NCBI GenBank assembly: GCA_012516125.1
Contig: JAAYXB010000039.1
Coordinates: forward strand, 27,069-91,068
Direction of reading: 5' to 3'
DNA from: Bacillota bacterium
GTDB lineage: Bacteria; Bacillota; SHA-98; UBA4971
DNA: 64,000 nt
This document shows, piece after piece, positions 39,967 to 49,870 of this stretch. The notes below the pieces were generated by a model. That model did not search any database and was not told the DNA's origin. It saw nothing but the letters and a program-made list of their open reading frames with translations. The position numbers and the translations under genes were made by a program. Position 1 is the stretch's first letter. Each line of letters opens with the position of its first letter.

Positions 39967-40581
39967 GTGATCATCAGGACGGTGCGTGTGGGCGCGCTAG
40001 ATACCAACTGCTACATCGTGGGATGCGAGAAATCCCGCAAGGCGCTTGTGATCGACCCCGGCGCTGAGCCGGAGAGGATCGTGGCGGCGCTCCGGGCGGA
40101 CAACTTTGAATGCGAAGTGATCGTGAACACCCACGGCCACATGGATCACATCGCCGCAAACGGCGCCGTGAAAGCGGCCACCGGCGCTGCCATCGCCATA
40201 CACACCCAGGACGCGCGGGCGCTCGTCGATCCGTCGATGAACCTCTCGATCCTTGCCGTGCCGGGGGCACGGGGGATCGAAAGCCCCCGGGCCGACAGGC
40301 TTCTCGCCGAGGGCGACGAAGTTGTGGCCGGATCCGTGAGGCTCCGTGTGGTCCACACGCCTGGGCACACTCCAGGGAGCATCTCGCTGGTGGGCGATGG
40401 AGTCGTATTCTCCGGCGATACGCTGTTCGCTGACGGAGGGATCGGGCGCACGGACTTTCCGGGGGGATCGTATGACTCCCTTGTGAAATCTATCGAGGAG
40501 AAGCTCTTCTCCCTCCCCGACGAGACCGTCGTGTACCCGGGACACGGTCCTTCCACAACGATCGGCAGGGAGAGATGGTGA
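39967..40581 (+). CDS. MBL-fold metallohydrolase
   Basis: NTHGHMDHIAANGAVK; HTPGHTPGSISL; FSGDTLF. Confidence 0.9.
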   Translation: MIIRTVRVGALDTNCYIVGCEKSRKALVIDPGAEPERIVAALRADNFECEVIVNTHGHMDHIAANGAVKAATGAAIAIHTQDARALVDPSMNLSILAVPGARGIESPRADRLLAEGDEVVAGSVRLRVVHTPGHTPGSISLVGDGVVFSGDTLFADGGIGRTDFPGGSYDSLVKSIEEKLFSLPDETVVYPGHGPSTTIGRERW

Positions 40582-40675
40582 GGCCCTGCAGGCCCTGGGC
40601 GCAGGGTCGGGACGTGATTGACAGCGGCAGCGGAGGTCAGGTAGAATCACAGCGTACTGCGAAGGATTGGGGGAG

Positions 40676-41896
40676 ATGCTTTTGTTCCGGGGCTTTCGGG
40701 GGAAGAAGAGCTCGAGGCTGACGAAAGCGGTCATTATAGTCATATCGGTGACTTTTGTCGGAGGGCTTGCATATACCGGAACCGTCTTCATGAGGCGCCC
40801 GTCCGCAGGTGAGCTTGGAATCATCGCGAGCGTCAACGGCAAGAGGATCGGCTGGGAGCTCGTGGACCGCAAGTTCAAGGACGCCCTTCTGGCGGAATAC
40901 GAGAACACAGGCAGAGTCCTTCCGGAGACGAGGGGGCCCATTCGGGCGTCGGTGGTCGACCAGATCATAAATACCGTCCTCATCAGCGAGGCCGTGAAGA
41001 AGGAGAAGATCCAGGTCCCGGCAAAGCAAGTTGAGGACGAATTCAAGAGGCAGAAGGACGCTTTCCCCAGCGAGGAGGCGTTCCGCAACGCCCTCAAAGA
41101 GAATGACCTGACGGTAGATGACGTCAAGAGGCAAATCCGGGACAGTCTCGCTGTGCAGACACTCTTCGCGCTCGTGAAATCGAAGGCCTCTGTGTCGGAG
41201 GATGCAATCAAGCAGGCATACGCTGAGGAAACGGGCAAGCCTGCGGAAGGAAAGGATTTCGAGGACAAGCGAGCCGGGATAGAAAGCCGGCTGAGGGCCG
41301 CGGCGGAGCAGGAAGCCCTCGTTACGTGGCTTGACGGCCTCAGAAAGGAGGCTAAGATAGAGATATACGACCCCGAGATCCGGGCCGTGAAAAAGCTCCA
41401 GGAGAAAGCGTACGACGAAGCCATCGCCGAGTATGGGGAGGCCATCAAGAAGGAACCTGACAACGCTTATCTGTACGTGGGGCTCGCTCAGGCACACCTC
41501 GGCAAGAAGGACGTTGCCGGGGCCACGCAGGCTCTCGAAAAGGCGAGGGACCTGTACCCAGAGGAACCGTACATCAGGCTCCTCCTGGGCACCGTGTACC
41601 GCGATGCGGGCGCTCGTGACAAAGCAAGGCAGGAGTTCAAGACAGCCTCCGAGCATGGCGGGCTCGACATCCTCCTGCACATTCGTCTCCAATCGCTCTT
41701 TAAGAGCATGGGCCTGGATGACGACGCCAGGGCGGAGCAGGCGAAGGTCGCCGAGATCCGGGACCTCCTGGAGCGCAGGAACAAGGCAACGAACGCTCCC
41801 GTGGGGGCTGGTACCGGTTCCCAGGGCAGCCAGGGCAGCAACGCACCTGCTGAAAAGAATGCTGCCGGGAGCGGTCAGGCCGAGGCCAAGAAGTAA
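40676..41896 (+). CDS. SurA-N-terminal-like chaperone domain fused to TPR repeats
   Basis: TM anchor; ASVNGKRIGWELVDRKFKDAL...VSEDAIKQAYAEE; TPR YDEAIAEYGEAIKKEPDNAYLYVGLAQAHLGKKDVAGATQALEKARDLYP. Confidence 0.75.
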   Translation: MLLFRGFRGKKSSRLTKAVIIVISVTFVGGLAYTGTVFMRRPSAGELGIIASVNGKRIGWELVDRKFKDALLAEYENTGRVLPETRGPIRASVVDQIINTVLISEAVKKEKIQVPAKQVEDEFKRQKDAFPSEEAFRNALKENDLTVDDVKRQIRDSLAVQTLFALVKSKASVSEDAIKQAYAEETGKPAEGKDFEDKRAGIESRLRAAAEQEALVTWLDGLRKEAKIEIYDPEIRAVKKLQEKAYDEAIAEYGEAIKKEPDNAYLYVGLAQAHLGKKDVAGATQALEKARDLYPEEPYIRLLLGTVYRDAGARDKARQEFKTASEHGGLDILLHIRLQSLFKSMGLDDDARAEQAKVAEIRDLLERRNKATNAPVGAGTGSQGSQGSNAPAEKNAAGSGQAEAKK

Positions 41897-41918
41897 GTGA
41901 GAGGGCGCCGGTGTTGCG
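41894..41918 (+). repeat. Collapsed remnant of repeat, copy G'
   Basis: taagtgagagggcgccggtgttgcg directly abutting copy G. Confidence 0.6.
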
Positions 41919-42115
41919 CTAAGTGGGGGTGCAGAAATGCTTCCGGCTTTTGGGAGGGGTTGCCGGTGATTGCACGAGGGGTGTCAAAATCCGGCCACTG
42001 GCCGGACGGGCCGGATTTTGTCAAGGCGCCCCGCTTGGGGCGCCGTCCCCGAGTGCAACACCGGCAACCCGACAACTACTGGAAACGGGGCAAGGACTAA
42101 CGCACCCCCACTTAG
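41919..42115 (+). repeat. Dispersed nested inverted repeat, long form, copy G
   Basis: ctaagtgggggtgc...gcacccccacttag; compensatory G/C changes in outer stem; both inner hairpins. Confidence 0.95.
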
Positions 42116-42251
42116 TGGTGCGCTCCGCGGACGGTGCCCCCGACAGGGGCGCCTCGAGGCAATGTCTTGAGGCAATTTGGTAGTGGCAAGTGCTGGAGAA
42201 ACGGTGGGCGTTTTGAGCCCGCCCTGAGAAAGAGATGGAGGAGGCCGGCCG

Positions 42252-43538
42252 ATGGCCGAGTTGAAAGCGCCGAGGGGCACTGCTGACGTCCTTCCCGACG
42301 AGTCAGACTTGTGGATCCGCGTCGAGGGGGTCGTGCGCCAGGTATGCCGCAACGCGGGATACGGCGAGATCCGCACGCCCATCTTCGAGCACACGGAGCT
42401 GTTCGAGCGCGGGGTGGGCGCGGTCACGGACATCGTCGAAAAAGAGATGTATACGTTTCTGGATAAGGCCGGGCGGAGCATAACGTTGCGCCCGGAGGGC
42501 ACAGCTCCATGCATGCGGGCATACCTGGAGCACAATCTGAAGTCCCGCCCCCAACCGGTGAAGGTGTATTACATCGGCCCCATGTTCCGCTACGAGCGGC
42601 CGCAGTCAGGAAGGTTCAGACAGCACACACAGTTCGGCGTGGAGGCCATCGGATCGCCCGACCCGGCCCTCGATGCCGAGGTCGTGTCCATACTTGTGGA
42701 CGTATACAGACATCTTGGCCTTTCGGGCTTTGTGGTGCATCTCAACACCATCGGATGCCCGCGCTGCCGTCCTCGCTACAAGGAGGCTCTCGTAAAAGCG
42801 GTGGCGGGACGGGTGGAGGAGCTTTGCTCTGATTGCCGTCGAAGGCTGGAGCGCAACCCGCTCCGCGTCCTTGACTGCAAGAACGAAGCGTGCCGGGAAA
42901 TCTCCGGGAACGTCCCCACGATATTCGAGTTCCTGTGCGACGAATGCAGGAGCCATTTCGAAGGCGTGACGACGTATCTCGAGGCCCTCGGGCTTGCGTA
43001 CGAGATCGACCCCCGGATCGTGCGTGGACTTGATTATTATACCAAGACTGTGTTCGAGGTGGTCCATGCCGAGCTGGGCGCCCAGGACGTGCTGGGCGGG
43101 GGAGGCAGATACGACGGCCTCGCCGAGGACCTCGGCGGCGAGCACACGCCGGGGGTGGGGTTCGCGGCGGGCATCGAGAGGGCCGTTATGGTGCTCAAGG
43201 CCACCAGGGGCGACTCTCCCGGGGCGGAGGCGGGGACCGGCATCCGGGTTTTCGTCGCGACGATGGGTGCCCCGGCCAGGGTCGAGGGATTCCGGCTGGT
43301 GAAGGCCCTTCGGGAGCGCGGCGTGCCCTGTGACCTCGACTACATGGAGCGGAGCCTCAAGGCCCAGATGAAGCACGCGAACAGGTGCGGAGCGCTGAAG
43401 GTCGTCATCCTCGGGGAAGAGGAGCTGAAGACTCGGGCGGCGACGGTGAAAGACATGTCCACGGGCGAGCAATCCCAGGTCGCTCTCGAAGGGCTGGTGC
43501 AGGTTCTTTCAGGTGACGGGCCGGGCACGGCCACGTGA
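42252..43538 (+). CDS. hisS: Histidyl-tRNA synthetase
   Basis: APRGTADVLPDE, RYERPQSGRFRQHTQFGVEAIG, GLDYYTKTVFEV. Confidence 0.95.
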   Translation: MAELKAPRGTADVLPDESDLWIRVEGVVRQVCRNAGYGEIRTPIFEHTELFERGVGAVTDIVEKEMYTFLDKAGRSITLRPEGTAPCMRAYLEHNLKSRPQPVKVYYIGPMFRYERPQSGRFRQHTQFGVEAIGSPDPALDAEVVSILVDVYRHLGLSGFVVHLNTIGCPRCRPRYKEALVKAVAGRVEELCSDCRRRLERNPLRVLDCKNEACREISGNVPTIFEFLCDECRSHFEGVTTYLEALGLAYEIDPRIVRGLDYYTKTVFEVVHAELGAQDVLGGGGRYDGLAEDLGGEHTPGVGFAAGIERAVMVLKATRGDSPGAEAGTGIRVFVATMGAPARVEGFRLVKALRERGVPCDLDYMERSLKAQMKHANRCGALKVVILGEEELKTRAATVKDMSTGEQSQVALEGLVQVLSGDGPGTAT

Positions 43539-43697
43539 CGGACGGGAAACGGGAGCCCGCCTTCACCACTTCTGCTCTGTTCATGATGCAAGCGAAACGC
43601 CTCGTGACGAGCCCGGCGCGCCCGGTCGCGGGGGCGGCGCCGGGCGAGGTTTATCGCGAGTAGCCGTTAGGCATTGATTGTCAGCCACCGGGCATCG

Positions 43698-43824
43698 CTT
43701 AGTGGAGGTGCACAAAATGCTCCCGACTTTTGGGAGGGGTTGCCGGTGACTCAAAGAGAGAGTGCAACACCGGCAACCCGGCAGCTGCTGGAAGACGGGC
43801 GACGACCAATGCACCATTACTTAG
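43698..43824 (+). repeat. Dispersed nested inverted repeat, short form, copy H
   Basis: cttagtggaggtgc...GTTGCCGGTG-ACTCAAAGAGAGAGTGCAA-CACCGGCAAC...gcaccattacttag. Confidence 0.93.
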
Positions 43825-43925
43825 GAGCCATTTCCTGTCGGTTGCAGGCCGTCGGTTGCCAGCTGTCAGCCGTTGAATTCCAGACGATTAGCGACTTGAT
43901 TTGGGCGCATGGAGAAGTGAGGCTT

Positions 43926-45740
43926 ATGCAGAAAAGGACGCACATGGCAGGGGAGCTTTCAGAGGGTGTCGTTGGGTCAAAGGTCACACTGGCCGGTTGG
44001 GTTGCGAGGCGCAGGGACCTCGGAGGCCTCGTGTTCATTGACCTCCGGGACCGCTCTGGGATCGTGCAGGTCGTGTTCAACCCCAGGATCGCGCCGGAGG
44101 CCCACGACAGGGCGGAGAGGCTGGGGAGTGAAGACGTGGTCCTGGTCTCGGGCACGGTCGAGAGGCGCCCGCCTGGAACCGAGAACCCCTCTATCCCCAC
44201 GGGGACCGTCGATGTTGTGGCCGACGCCATCGAGGTCCTTTCGAAGTCGAAGACGCCCCCATTCTATATCACCGAGGATCTCGACGCCGACGAGCTTCTG
44301 CGGCTTCGATACCGGTATCTCGACCTTCGCAGGCCTGACATGCAGCGCAATCTCATCTTCAGGCACAGGCTTACCATGGCTGTGCGGAGGTTCCTCGACT
44401 CCCGAGGGTTCATTGAGGTCGAGACTCCGATGTTCATCAAGAGCACGCCCGAGGGGGCGCGGGACTACGTGGTGCCGAGCCGGCTCAATCCCGGGAAGTT
44501 CTACGCCCTGCCACAGTCGCCGCAGCTTTTCAAGCAGCTCCTCATGGTAGCTGGCTTTGACCGCTACTTCCAGATCGCACGGTGCTTTCGGGACGAAGAC
44601 CTCCGGGCCGACCGCCAGCCGGAGTTCACGCAGATAGACATCGAGATGTCCTTCGTGAACCGCGACGATGTGCTGGCTCTCACGGAGGACATGATGGCCG
44701 CATCTATCGAGGAAACCCTGGGGGTGCCCGTGGCCACGCCCTTCCCGAGGCTGTCCTACGCCGAGGCCATGGAGAGGTACGGGTCGGACAAGCCCGACAC
44801 AAGGTTCGGGATGGAACTATGCGACATTGGAAAGGCGGTCGAGGGGTCGGGATTCAGGGTGTTCCGCGAGGCCGTGGCGGGGGGCGGCAAGGTGGCCGCC
44901 ATAGTGGCGCCCGGATGCGGAGGGTTTTCGCGTCGCGAGGTCGCGGAGCTCGAGGACATGGCGAAGGAGTTCGGGGCGCAGGGGCTTGTGTCAATTGCCG
45001 TGTCGAGGGGCGAGGAAGGCGGGCTCGACTTCCGCTCGGCCGTCCGCAAGTTCCTTTCAGAAGAGGAGCTTCGGGAGATCGTCCGGCTGACCGGCGCGGA
45101 TGATGGCGACCTCATTCTGATCTCGGCCGGCCCCAGCCCCGTGGTGCAAAACGTCCTGGGCAGGCTGCGCTTGCACCTGGGCTCGAGGTTGGGCCTCATC
45201 CCCGGGAATAAGATGGCGTTTGTGTGGGTTGTTGATTTCCCGCTCCTTGAGTTCAGCGAGGAAGAGGGAAGGATCGTGGCAGTGCACCACCCGTTCACTG
45301 CTCCTCTGGATGAGGACCTCTACTTCCTGGAGACAAATCCTCTTGCGGTTCGCGCCAACATGTACGACCTCGTCATGAATGGGGTGGAACTCGGAAGCGG
45401 GAGCATCAGAGCGCACCGGCGCGACGTGCAGGAGAGGATATTCCGGGCGCTGGGTCTTGGACCGGAGGAGGTGCAGGAAAAGTTCGGGTTCCTGCTGGAG
45501 GCGTTCGAGTACGGCGCCCCGCCGCACGGCGGCATCGCGCTGGGGTTCGACAGGGTGGTGATGCTCCTTGCGGGGCGCAAGACCATCCGCGATGTCATCG
45601 CATTCCCCAAGACGCAGCGCGCCATATGTCCGATGACAGGCGCACCAGGGCCCATTTCCCGGGAGCAGCTCGAGGAGCTTCACATAGAAGTGGTGAACGG
45701 GGAGAGAATAGACCCTGCAAGCAACGCGCGGGAATCTTGA
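43926..45740 (+). CDS. aspS: Aspartyl-tRNA synthetase
   Basis: LRYRYLDLRRPDMQRNLIFRHR, FRDEDLRADRQPEFTQIDIEMSF, GIALGFDRVVMLL. Confidence 0.96.
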   Translation: MQKRTHMAGELSEGVVGSKVTLAGWVARRRDLGGLVFIDLRDRSGIVQVVFNPRIAPEAHDRAERLGSEDVVLVSGTVERRPPGTENPSIPTGTVDVVADAIEVLSKSKTPPFYITEDLDADELLRLRYRYLDLRRPDMQRNLIFRHRLTMAVRRFLDSRGFIEVETPMFIKSTPEGARDYVVPSRLNPGKFYALPQSPQLFKQLLMVAGFDRYFQIARCFRDEDLRADRQPEFTQIDIEMSFVNRDDVLALTEDMMAASIEETLGVPVATPFPRLSYAEAMERYGSDKPDTRFGMELCDIGKAVEGSGFRVFREAVAGGGKVAAIVAPGCGGFSRREVAELEDMAKEFGAQGLVSIAVSRGEEGGLDFRSAVRKFLSEEELREIVRLTGADDGDLILISAGPSPVVQNVLGRLRLHLGSRLGLIPGNKMAFVWVVDFPLLEFSEEEGRIVAVHHPFTAPLDEDLYFLETNPLAVRANMYDLVMNGVELGSGSIRAHRRDVQERIFRALGLGPEEVQEKFGFLLEAFEYGAPPHGGIALGFDRVVMLLAGRKTIRDVIAFPKTQRAICPMTGAPGPISREQLEELHIEVVNGERIDPASNARES

Positions 45741-45790
45741 AATCTCTTCGGCCCTGTGGTATTATTGCTGTGGCACATAAGTGAAGAGCC

Positions 45791-45984
45791 GAAGACCCTA
45801 CCGTGTGCGATGTGGTGCTGGTAACTTCTGTTCCAACACCATATGAAAGGGAGCCCGGGCTCCGGGTGCGGCGCGTATGCCGCGGTGGTGCGGACACGCA
45901 AAACATCTGGGAGGGCACCCACCTGCAGGGCGCAGGGATATGAGATGTTACCGGTAAGACGGCACGGTGGGGTCTTCTTTTTCG
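45791..45984 (+). ncRNA. ssrS: 6S RNA
   Basis: Closing stem GAAGACCC...ACCGTG / CACGGTG-GGGTCTTC, about 190 nt, internal bubble region, U-rich 3' flank; TATTAT about 30 nt upstream; lies between aspS and rarA, a known 6S neighbourhood in Bacillota. Confidence 0.82.
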
Positions 45985-46316
45985 TTTTTGCGTTTTGTTT
46001 TTGCGCGGTAGCACACGACGTCGTCATCGGCGTGCGTCCCCGAAGCGCGTGGTTTATCGTGTGCAGGCGTGGCCAGGTCGCAAGGAGTTTACCGGTCTGG
46101 CGCGAGGACTGGTTGGTTCCTTGCTACTTTCAAACGCTACGGGCTCAAAGAGGTAATCATGCATTCGAGTTCGTCCTCAAGCCCCGGCGGCAGATTGCAG
46201 GATCGGCACAAATGTGTAACAATGGAAATGGGGAACACACGCTCGCCCCGCAGCGCGTCGGCCCCATCTTCGGAGCGGCAATCCACAGGCCCATGGAGGT
46301 GGACCGAGACGTGGAT

Positions 46317-47654
46317 ATGGACATGTTCAGTCACAAGGCGGAGGAGACGTTGAAACGCGATGCGCCGCTTGCCGCGCGGATGCGCCCGAGGACCCTCGAC
46401 GAGTTCGTCGGGCAGGAGCATATCGTGGGTCCTGGCAGGTTGCTACGACGGGCCATCGAGGCCGACCGTCTCACGTCCATAATCCTCTACGGGCCACCAG
46501 GGACCGGCAAGACCACGCTTGCGAGGGTCATCGCTGGCATGACGAAGTCCCACTTCGAGCAGGTCAACGCGGTCACTGCAGGTGTGGCCGACATAAGACG
46601 GGTGGTCGCCGAGGCCGAGGAAAGGCTCGGCATGCACGGGAAGAGGACCATCCTTTTCATCGACGAGGTGCACAGGTTCAACCGCTCGCAGCAGGACGCC
46701 CTTCTCCCTGCCGTGGAGAACGGGACCGTCATCTTCATCGGGGCCACCACGGAGAATCCCTTCTTCGAGGTCAACGCGCCTCTTGTGTCGCGGTCGCGGG
46801 TGTTCCGCCTGGAGCCGCTCAGTGAGAGGGACATAGCCATCATCCTCCGCCGCGCCCTCGAGGATCGTGAACGGGGTCTCGGGGAGTTTTCTGTGGAGGT
46901 GGACGATGACGCCTTCAACCACATCGTCAGGATGGCGAACGGTGATGCCAGGTCCGCGCTCAACGCCATCGAGCTTGCTGTGCTCACCACGCCCCCAGAC
47001 GAACGAGGAGTCCGCCACATCACACTGGAGGTCGCGGAGGACTCCATCCAGCGCCGCGCGCTCGTTTACGACCGGGACGGCGACGCGCACTATGACACGA
47101 TATCGGCGTTCATTAAGAGCATGAGGGGATCGGATCCCGACGCCGCAGTTTACTGGCTTGCCAGGATGGTCGCGGCAGGAGAGGACCCTGAGTTCATCGC
47201 GAGGCGAATAGTGATCCAGGCGGCTGAGGACGTGGGGTGCGCCGACCCTCACGCCCTTCTCGTGGCATGCGCTGCGGCGTGGGCCGTGAAGTTCGTGGGC
47301 TGGCCCGAGGCTAAGCTGCCGCTTGCGCAGGCGGCCATTTACGTGGCTACGGCCCCCAAGAGCAACTCCGCCTACGTCGCCATCGGGAAGGCCATGGAGG
47401 ACGTGGAGAAAGAGCGGTCGGGCGAGGTGCCAGTGCACCTGCGGGATGCGTCATATAAGGGCGCTGCCCGGCTCGGCCACGGTGCTGGCTACAAGTACCC
47501 CCACGATTTCCCGGGGCACTTCGTGCGACAACAGTACCTGCCTGATGTTTTGGCTGGCAGGGTGTATTACGAGCCATCGTCAAACGGCTACGAGAAGCAG
47601 ATCGCAGAGCGCCTTGCAAAATGGCGCGGCGCACGCGAGCGCCCTATCCGCTAG
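46317..47654 (+). CDS. rarA: Replication-associated recombination protein RarA
   Basis: APLAARMRPRTLDEFVGQEHIVGPGRLLRRAIE; GPPGTGKTTLARVIA. Confidence 0.94.
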   Translation: MDMFSHKAEETLKRDAPLAARMRPRTLDEFVGQEHIVGPGRLLRRAIEADRLTSIILYGPPGTGKTTLARVIAGMTKSHFEQVNAVTAGVADIRRVVAEAEERLGMHGKRTILFIDEVHRFNRSQQDALLPAVENGTVIFIGATTENPFFEVNAPLVSRSRVFRLEPLSERDIAIILRRALEDRERGLGEFSVEVDDDAFNHIVRMANGDARSALNAIELAVLTTPPDERGVRHITLEVAEDSIQRRALVYDRDGDAHYDTISAFIKSMRGSDPDAAVYWLARMVAAGEDPEFIARRIVIQAAEDVGCADPHALLVACAAAWAVKFVGWPEAKLPLAQAAIYVATAPKSNSAYVAIGKAMEDVEKERSGEVPVHLRDASYKGAARLGHGAGYKYPHDFPGHFVRQQYLPDVLAGRVYYEPSSNGYEKQIAERLAKWRGARERPIR

Positions 47655-47747
47655 AGTGGCTGCACAGGTGCAGGATATGAGGCAGTTGCGGCAGACGTGG
47701 CAGGCGGGCGGTCGCGCGACTCGTCGGCGATCGCTAAGGCCGCGGCG

Positions 47748-47776
47748 TTGACAGGGCCTGTTGGCCGTGCTATAGT
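47748..47776 (+). promoter_or_regulatory. SigmaA-type promoter of the Rrf2/Fe-S operon
   Basis: TTGACA-N17-TATAGT. Confidence 0.8.
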
Positions 47777-47850
47777 GTTGCTGGAATCCCAACAAGTTTA
47801 GTCGGAATTCTTCTTCCCGGGCGCGACCCGGACAAAGGCAGGTGAGGTTC

Positions 47851-48360
47851 GTGAGGCTGTCCACTCGAGGGAAGTACGGGGTGCGAGCCATGTACGATCT
47901 AGCCCTTCATTACGGCGAGGGTCCCGTCCCGCTCAAGGCCACGGCTGAGCGGCAGATGGTATCGGAGCACTACCTCGAGCAGCTCATGGCGGGCCTCCGG
48001 CGCGCGGGCCTCGTGACGAGTTCAAGGGGAGCCCAGGGTGGCTACGAGCTTACGAGGTCTCCGGCGGACATCACCATCGGCGACATAGTCAGGGTGCTGG
48101 AGGGGCCCATCGACCCCGCGGAGTGCGTTGCCGAAGGCGACCCGGTGGAGGCGTGCGAGCGGGCGGACGAGTGCACGATGCGGCTCGTATGGAAGAAGCT
48201 CAAGGACTGCATCAACAGGGTGCTCGACTCCATCAGCCTGAAGGATTTATGCGATGAGACCGCGGCTCTCATGAGCGACTCGTGCGGGTCGTGCAGGGCC
48301 GGGCCCGACTGCACACGAGGTCTCGGAGAGAGGGCTGGAACGGCGCGCAGGACACCCTAA
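47851..48360 (+). CDS. Rrf2 family transcriptional regulator (IscR/CymR-like)
   Basis: MRLSTRGKYGVRAMYDLALHYG; QMVSEHYLEQLMAGLRRAGLVTSSRGAQGGYELTR; several Cys. Confidence 0.9.
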   Translation: MRLSTRGKYGVRAMYDLALHYGEGPVPLKATAERQMVSEHYLEQLMAGLRRAGLVTSSRGAQGGYELTRSPADITIGDIVRVLEGPIDPAECVAEGDPVEACERADECTMRLVWKKLKDCINRVLDSISLKDLCDETAALMSDSCGSCRAGPDCTRGLGERAGTARRTP

Positions 48361-48575
48361 ACCGCCGGTAAACATAGGGCAGGGTGGCAACACTATGGGA
48401 TAGCGAAAGCCCCACGCCACTCAAGGCAGGTAGGGATTATCAAGGGTTGTCGGCACAGCTGGGAGTGAGTGAGCCCCGTTGCAGGCTTGCGAGGTCTGGC
48501 GACAACACCGGCAGCTCAGGGAGAGCGTAACCGATCTCGGACCTTAGTACCCTCATGAGCGGGAGATGATCTGAC

Positions 48576-49802
48576 GTGAAAACAGTATACTTGGATAACG
48601 CAGCCACCACCAGGCCCCGCCAGGAAGTGGTCGAGGCCATGCTGCCGTACCTGGGCGAGAAATACGGCAACCCGTCCAGCATATACGGCATAGCTCGGGA
48701 GGCCAGGGCAGCCCTGGACGAGGCACGCGAGAAGGTCGCGGCGACCCTCGGGGCGGACGCGCGGGAGATCATATTCACAGGCAGCGGCACCGAGGCCGAT
48801 AACACCGCGATAAAGGGGGTCGCGTTCGCGAACCGCGACAGGGGCGACCACATCATAACGTCGGCAATAGAGCACCACGCGGTCCTCGACAGCGTGAAGC
48901 GCCTGGAGAACCGCGGCTTCCGGGCTACGTACCTCCCGGTGGACTCCTACGGCATGGTTGATCCGGCCGACGTGGAGGCCGCGATAACCGATAAGACCAT
49001 CCTTATCTCGATAATGCACGCTAACAACGAGGTGGGCACCATCGAGCCTATTGAGGAGATCGCGAAGATCGCGAGGAAGCACGGCGTGTACTTCCACACC
49101 GATGCCGTCCAGACCACCGGGCACATACCTGTTGACGTGAACCGCCTGGGCGTAGACCTGCTATCCCTTTCGGCGCACAAGTTCTATGGGCCGAAGGGCG
49201 TTGGGGTGCTCTACGTGAGGCGGGGCGTGCGGATGGAGCGGTACATCGACGGCGGCGGCCAGGAGCGCAACAGGAGGGCTGGCACCGAGAACGTGGCAGG
49301 CATAATCGGGCTTGCGAAGGCGCTCGAGCTTGCAGTGGCCGAGATGGAGCATGAAATGGAACGGGTCTCCCGACTGCGCGACCGCCTCATTAGAGGCGTT
49401 ATGGACCGCATCGGGCATGTGAGGCTGAACGGTCACCCGACGCAGCGGCTGCCCGGCAATGCCAGCTTCTGCTTCGAGTTCATAGAGGGGGAGTCGCTCC
49501 TCCTGAACCTCGACATGCTGGGCGTGTGTGGGTCGAGCGGGTCTGCGTGCACCTCGGGGTCCCTTGAGCCGTCTCATGTGCTTCTTGCCATGGGTATCCC
49601 GCACGAGGTGGCTCACGGTTCGCTCAGGCTCACACTGGGCCGCTACAACACAGAGGAGGACGTCGACTACGTCCTCGAGCATCTGCCCGGGATAGTCGAG
49701 AAGCTGCGCGCCATGTCGCCGTTCGGTGCGGAGGCGAGCTTCGGCGGCGATTCCTGCGGCAAGTGTGAGGAGGCGCCGCAGCCTGTCGCGGAGCGAAGGT
49801 AG
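48576..49802 (+). CDS. nifS: Cysteine desulfurase NifS/IscS
   Basis: [55 protein letters not shown]. Confidence 0.95.
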   Translation: MKTVYLDNAATTRPRQEVVEAMLPYLGEKYGNPSSIYGIAREARAALDEAREKVAATLGADAREIIFTGSGTEADNTAIKGVAFANRDRGDHIITSAIEHHAVLDSVKRLENRGFRATYLPVDSYGMVDPADVEAAITDKTILISIMHANNEVGTIEPIEEIAKIARKHGVYFHTDAVQTTGHIPVDVNRLGVDLLSLSAHKFYGPKGVGVLYVRRGVRMERYIDGGGQERNRRAGTENVAGIIGLAKALELAVAEMEHEMERVSRLRDRLIRGVMDRIGHVRLNGHPTQRLPGNASFCFEFIEGESLLLNLDMLGVCGSSGSACTSGSLEPSHVLLAMGIPHEVAHGSLRLTLGRYNTEEDVDYVLEHLPGIVEKLRAMSPFGAEASFGGDSCGKCEEAPQPVAERR

Positions 49803-49870
49803 CTGCGCTGCGTCGCGGGGAGAGCGAAGGCGGCTAATCTTGGGGAGTTGCGAAGTGGAGAGGAGAGGGG

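Noticed and set aside
42116-42251. T-box leader for hisS, aspS or alaS
   Set aside because: No AGGGTGGNACCGCG-type T-box sequence was seen upstream of any of the three synthetase genes; hisS and aspS are preceded by repeat elements and alaS by a plain sigmaA promoter.
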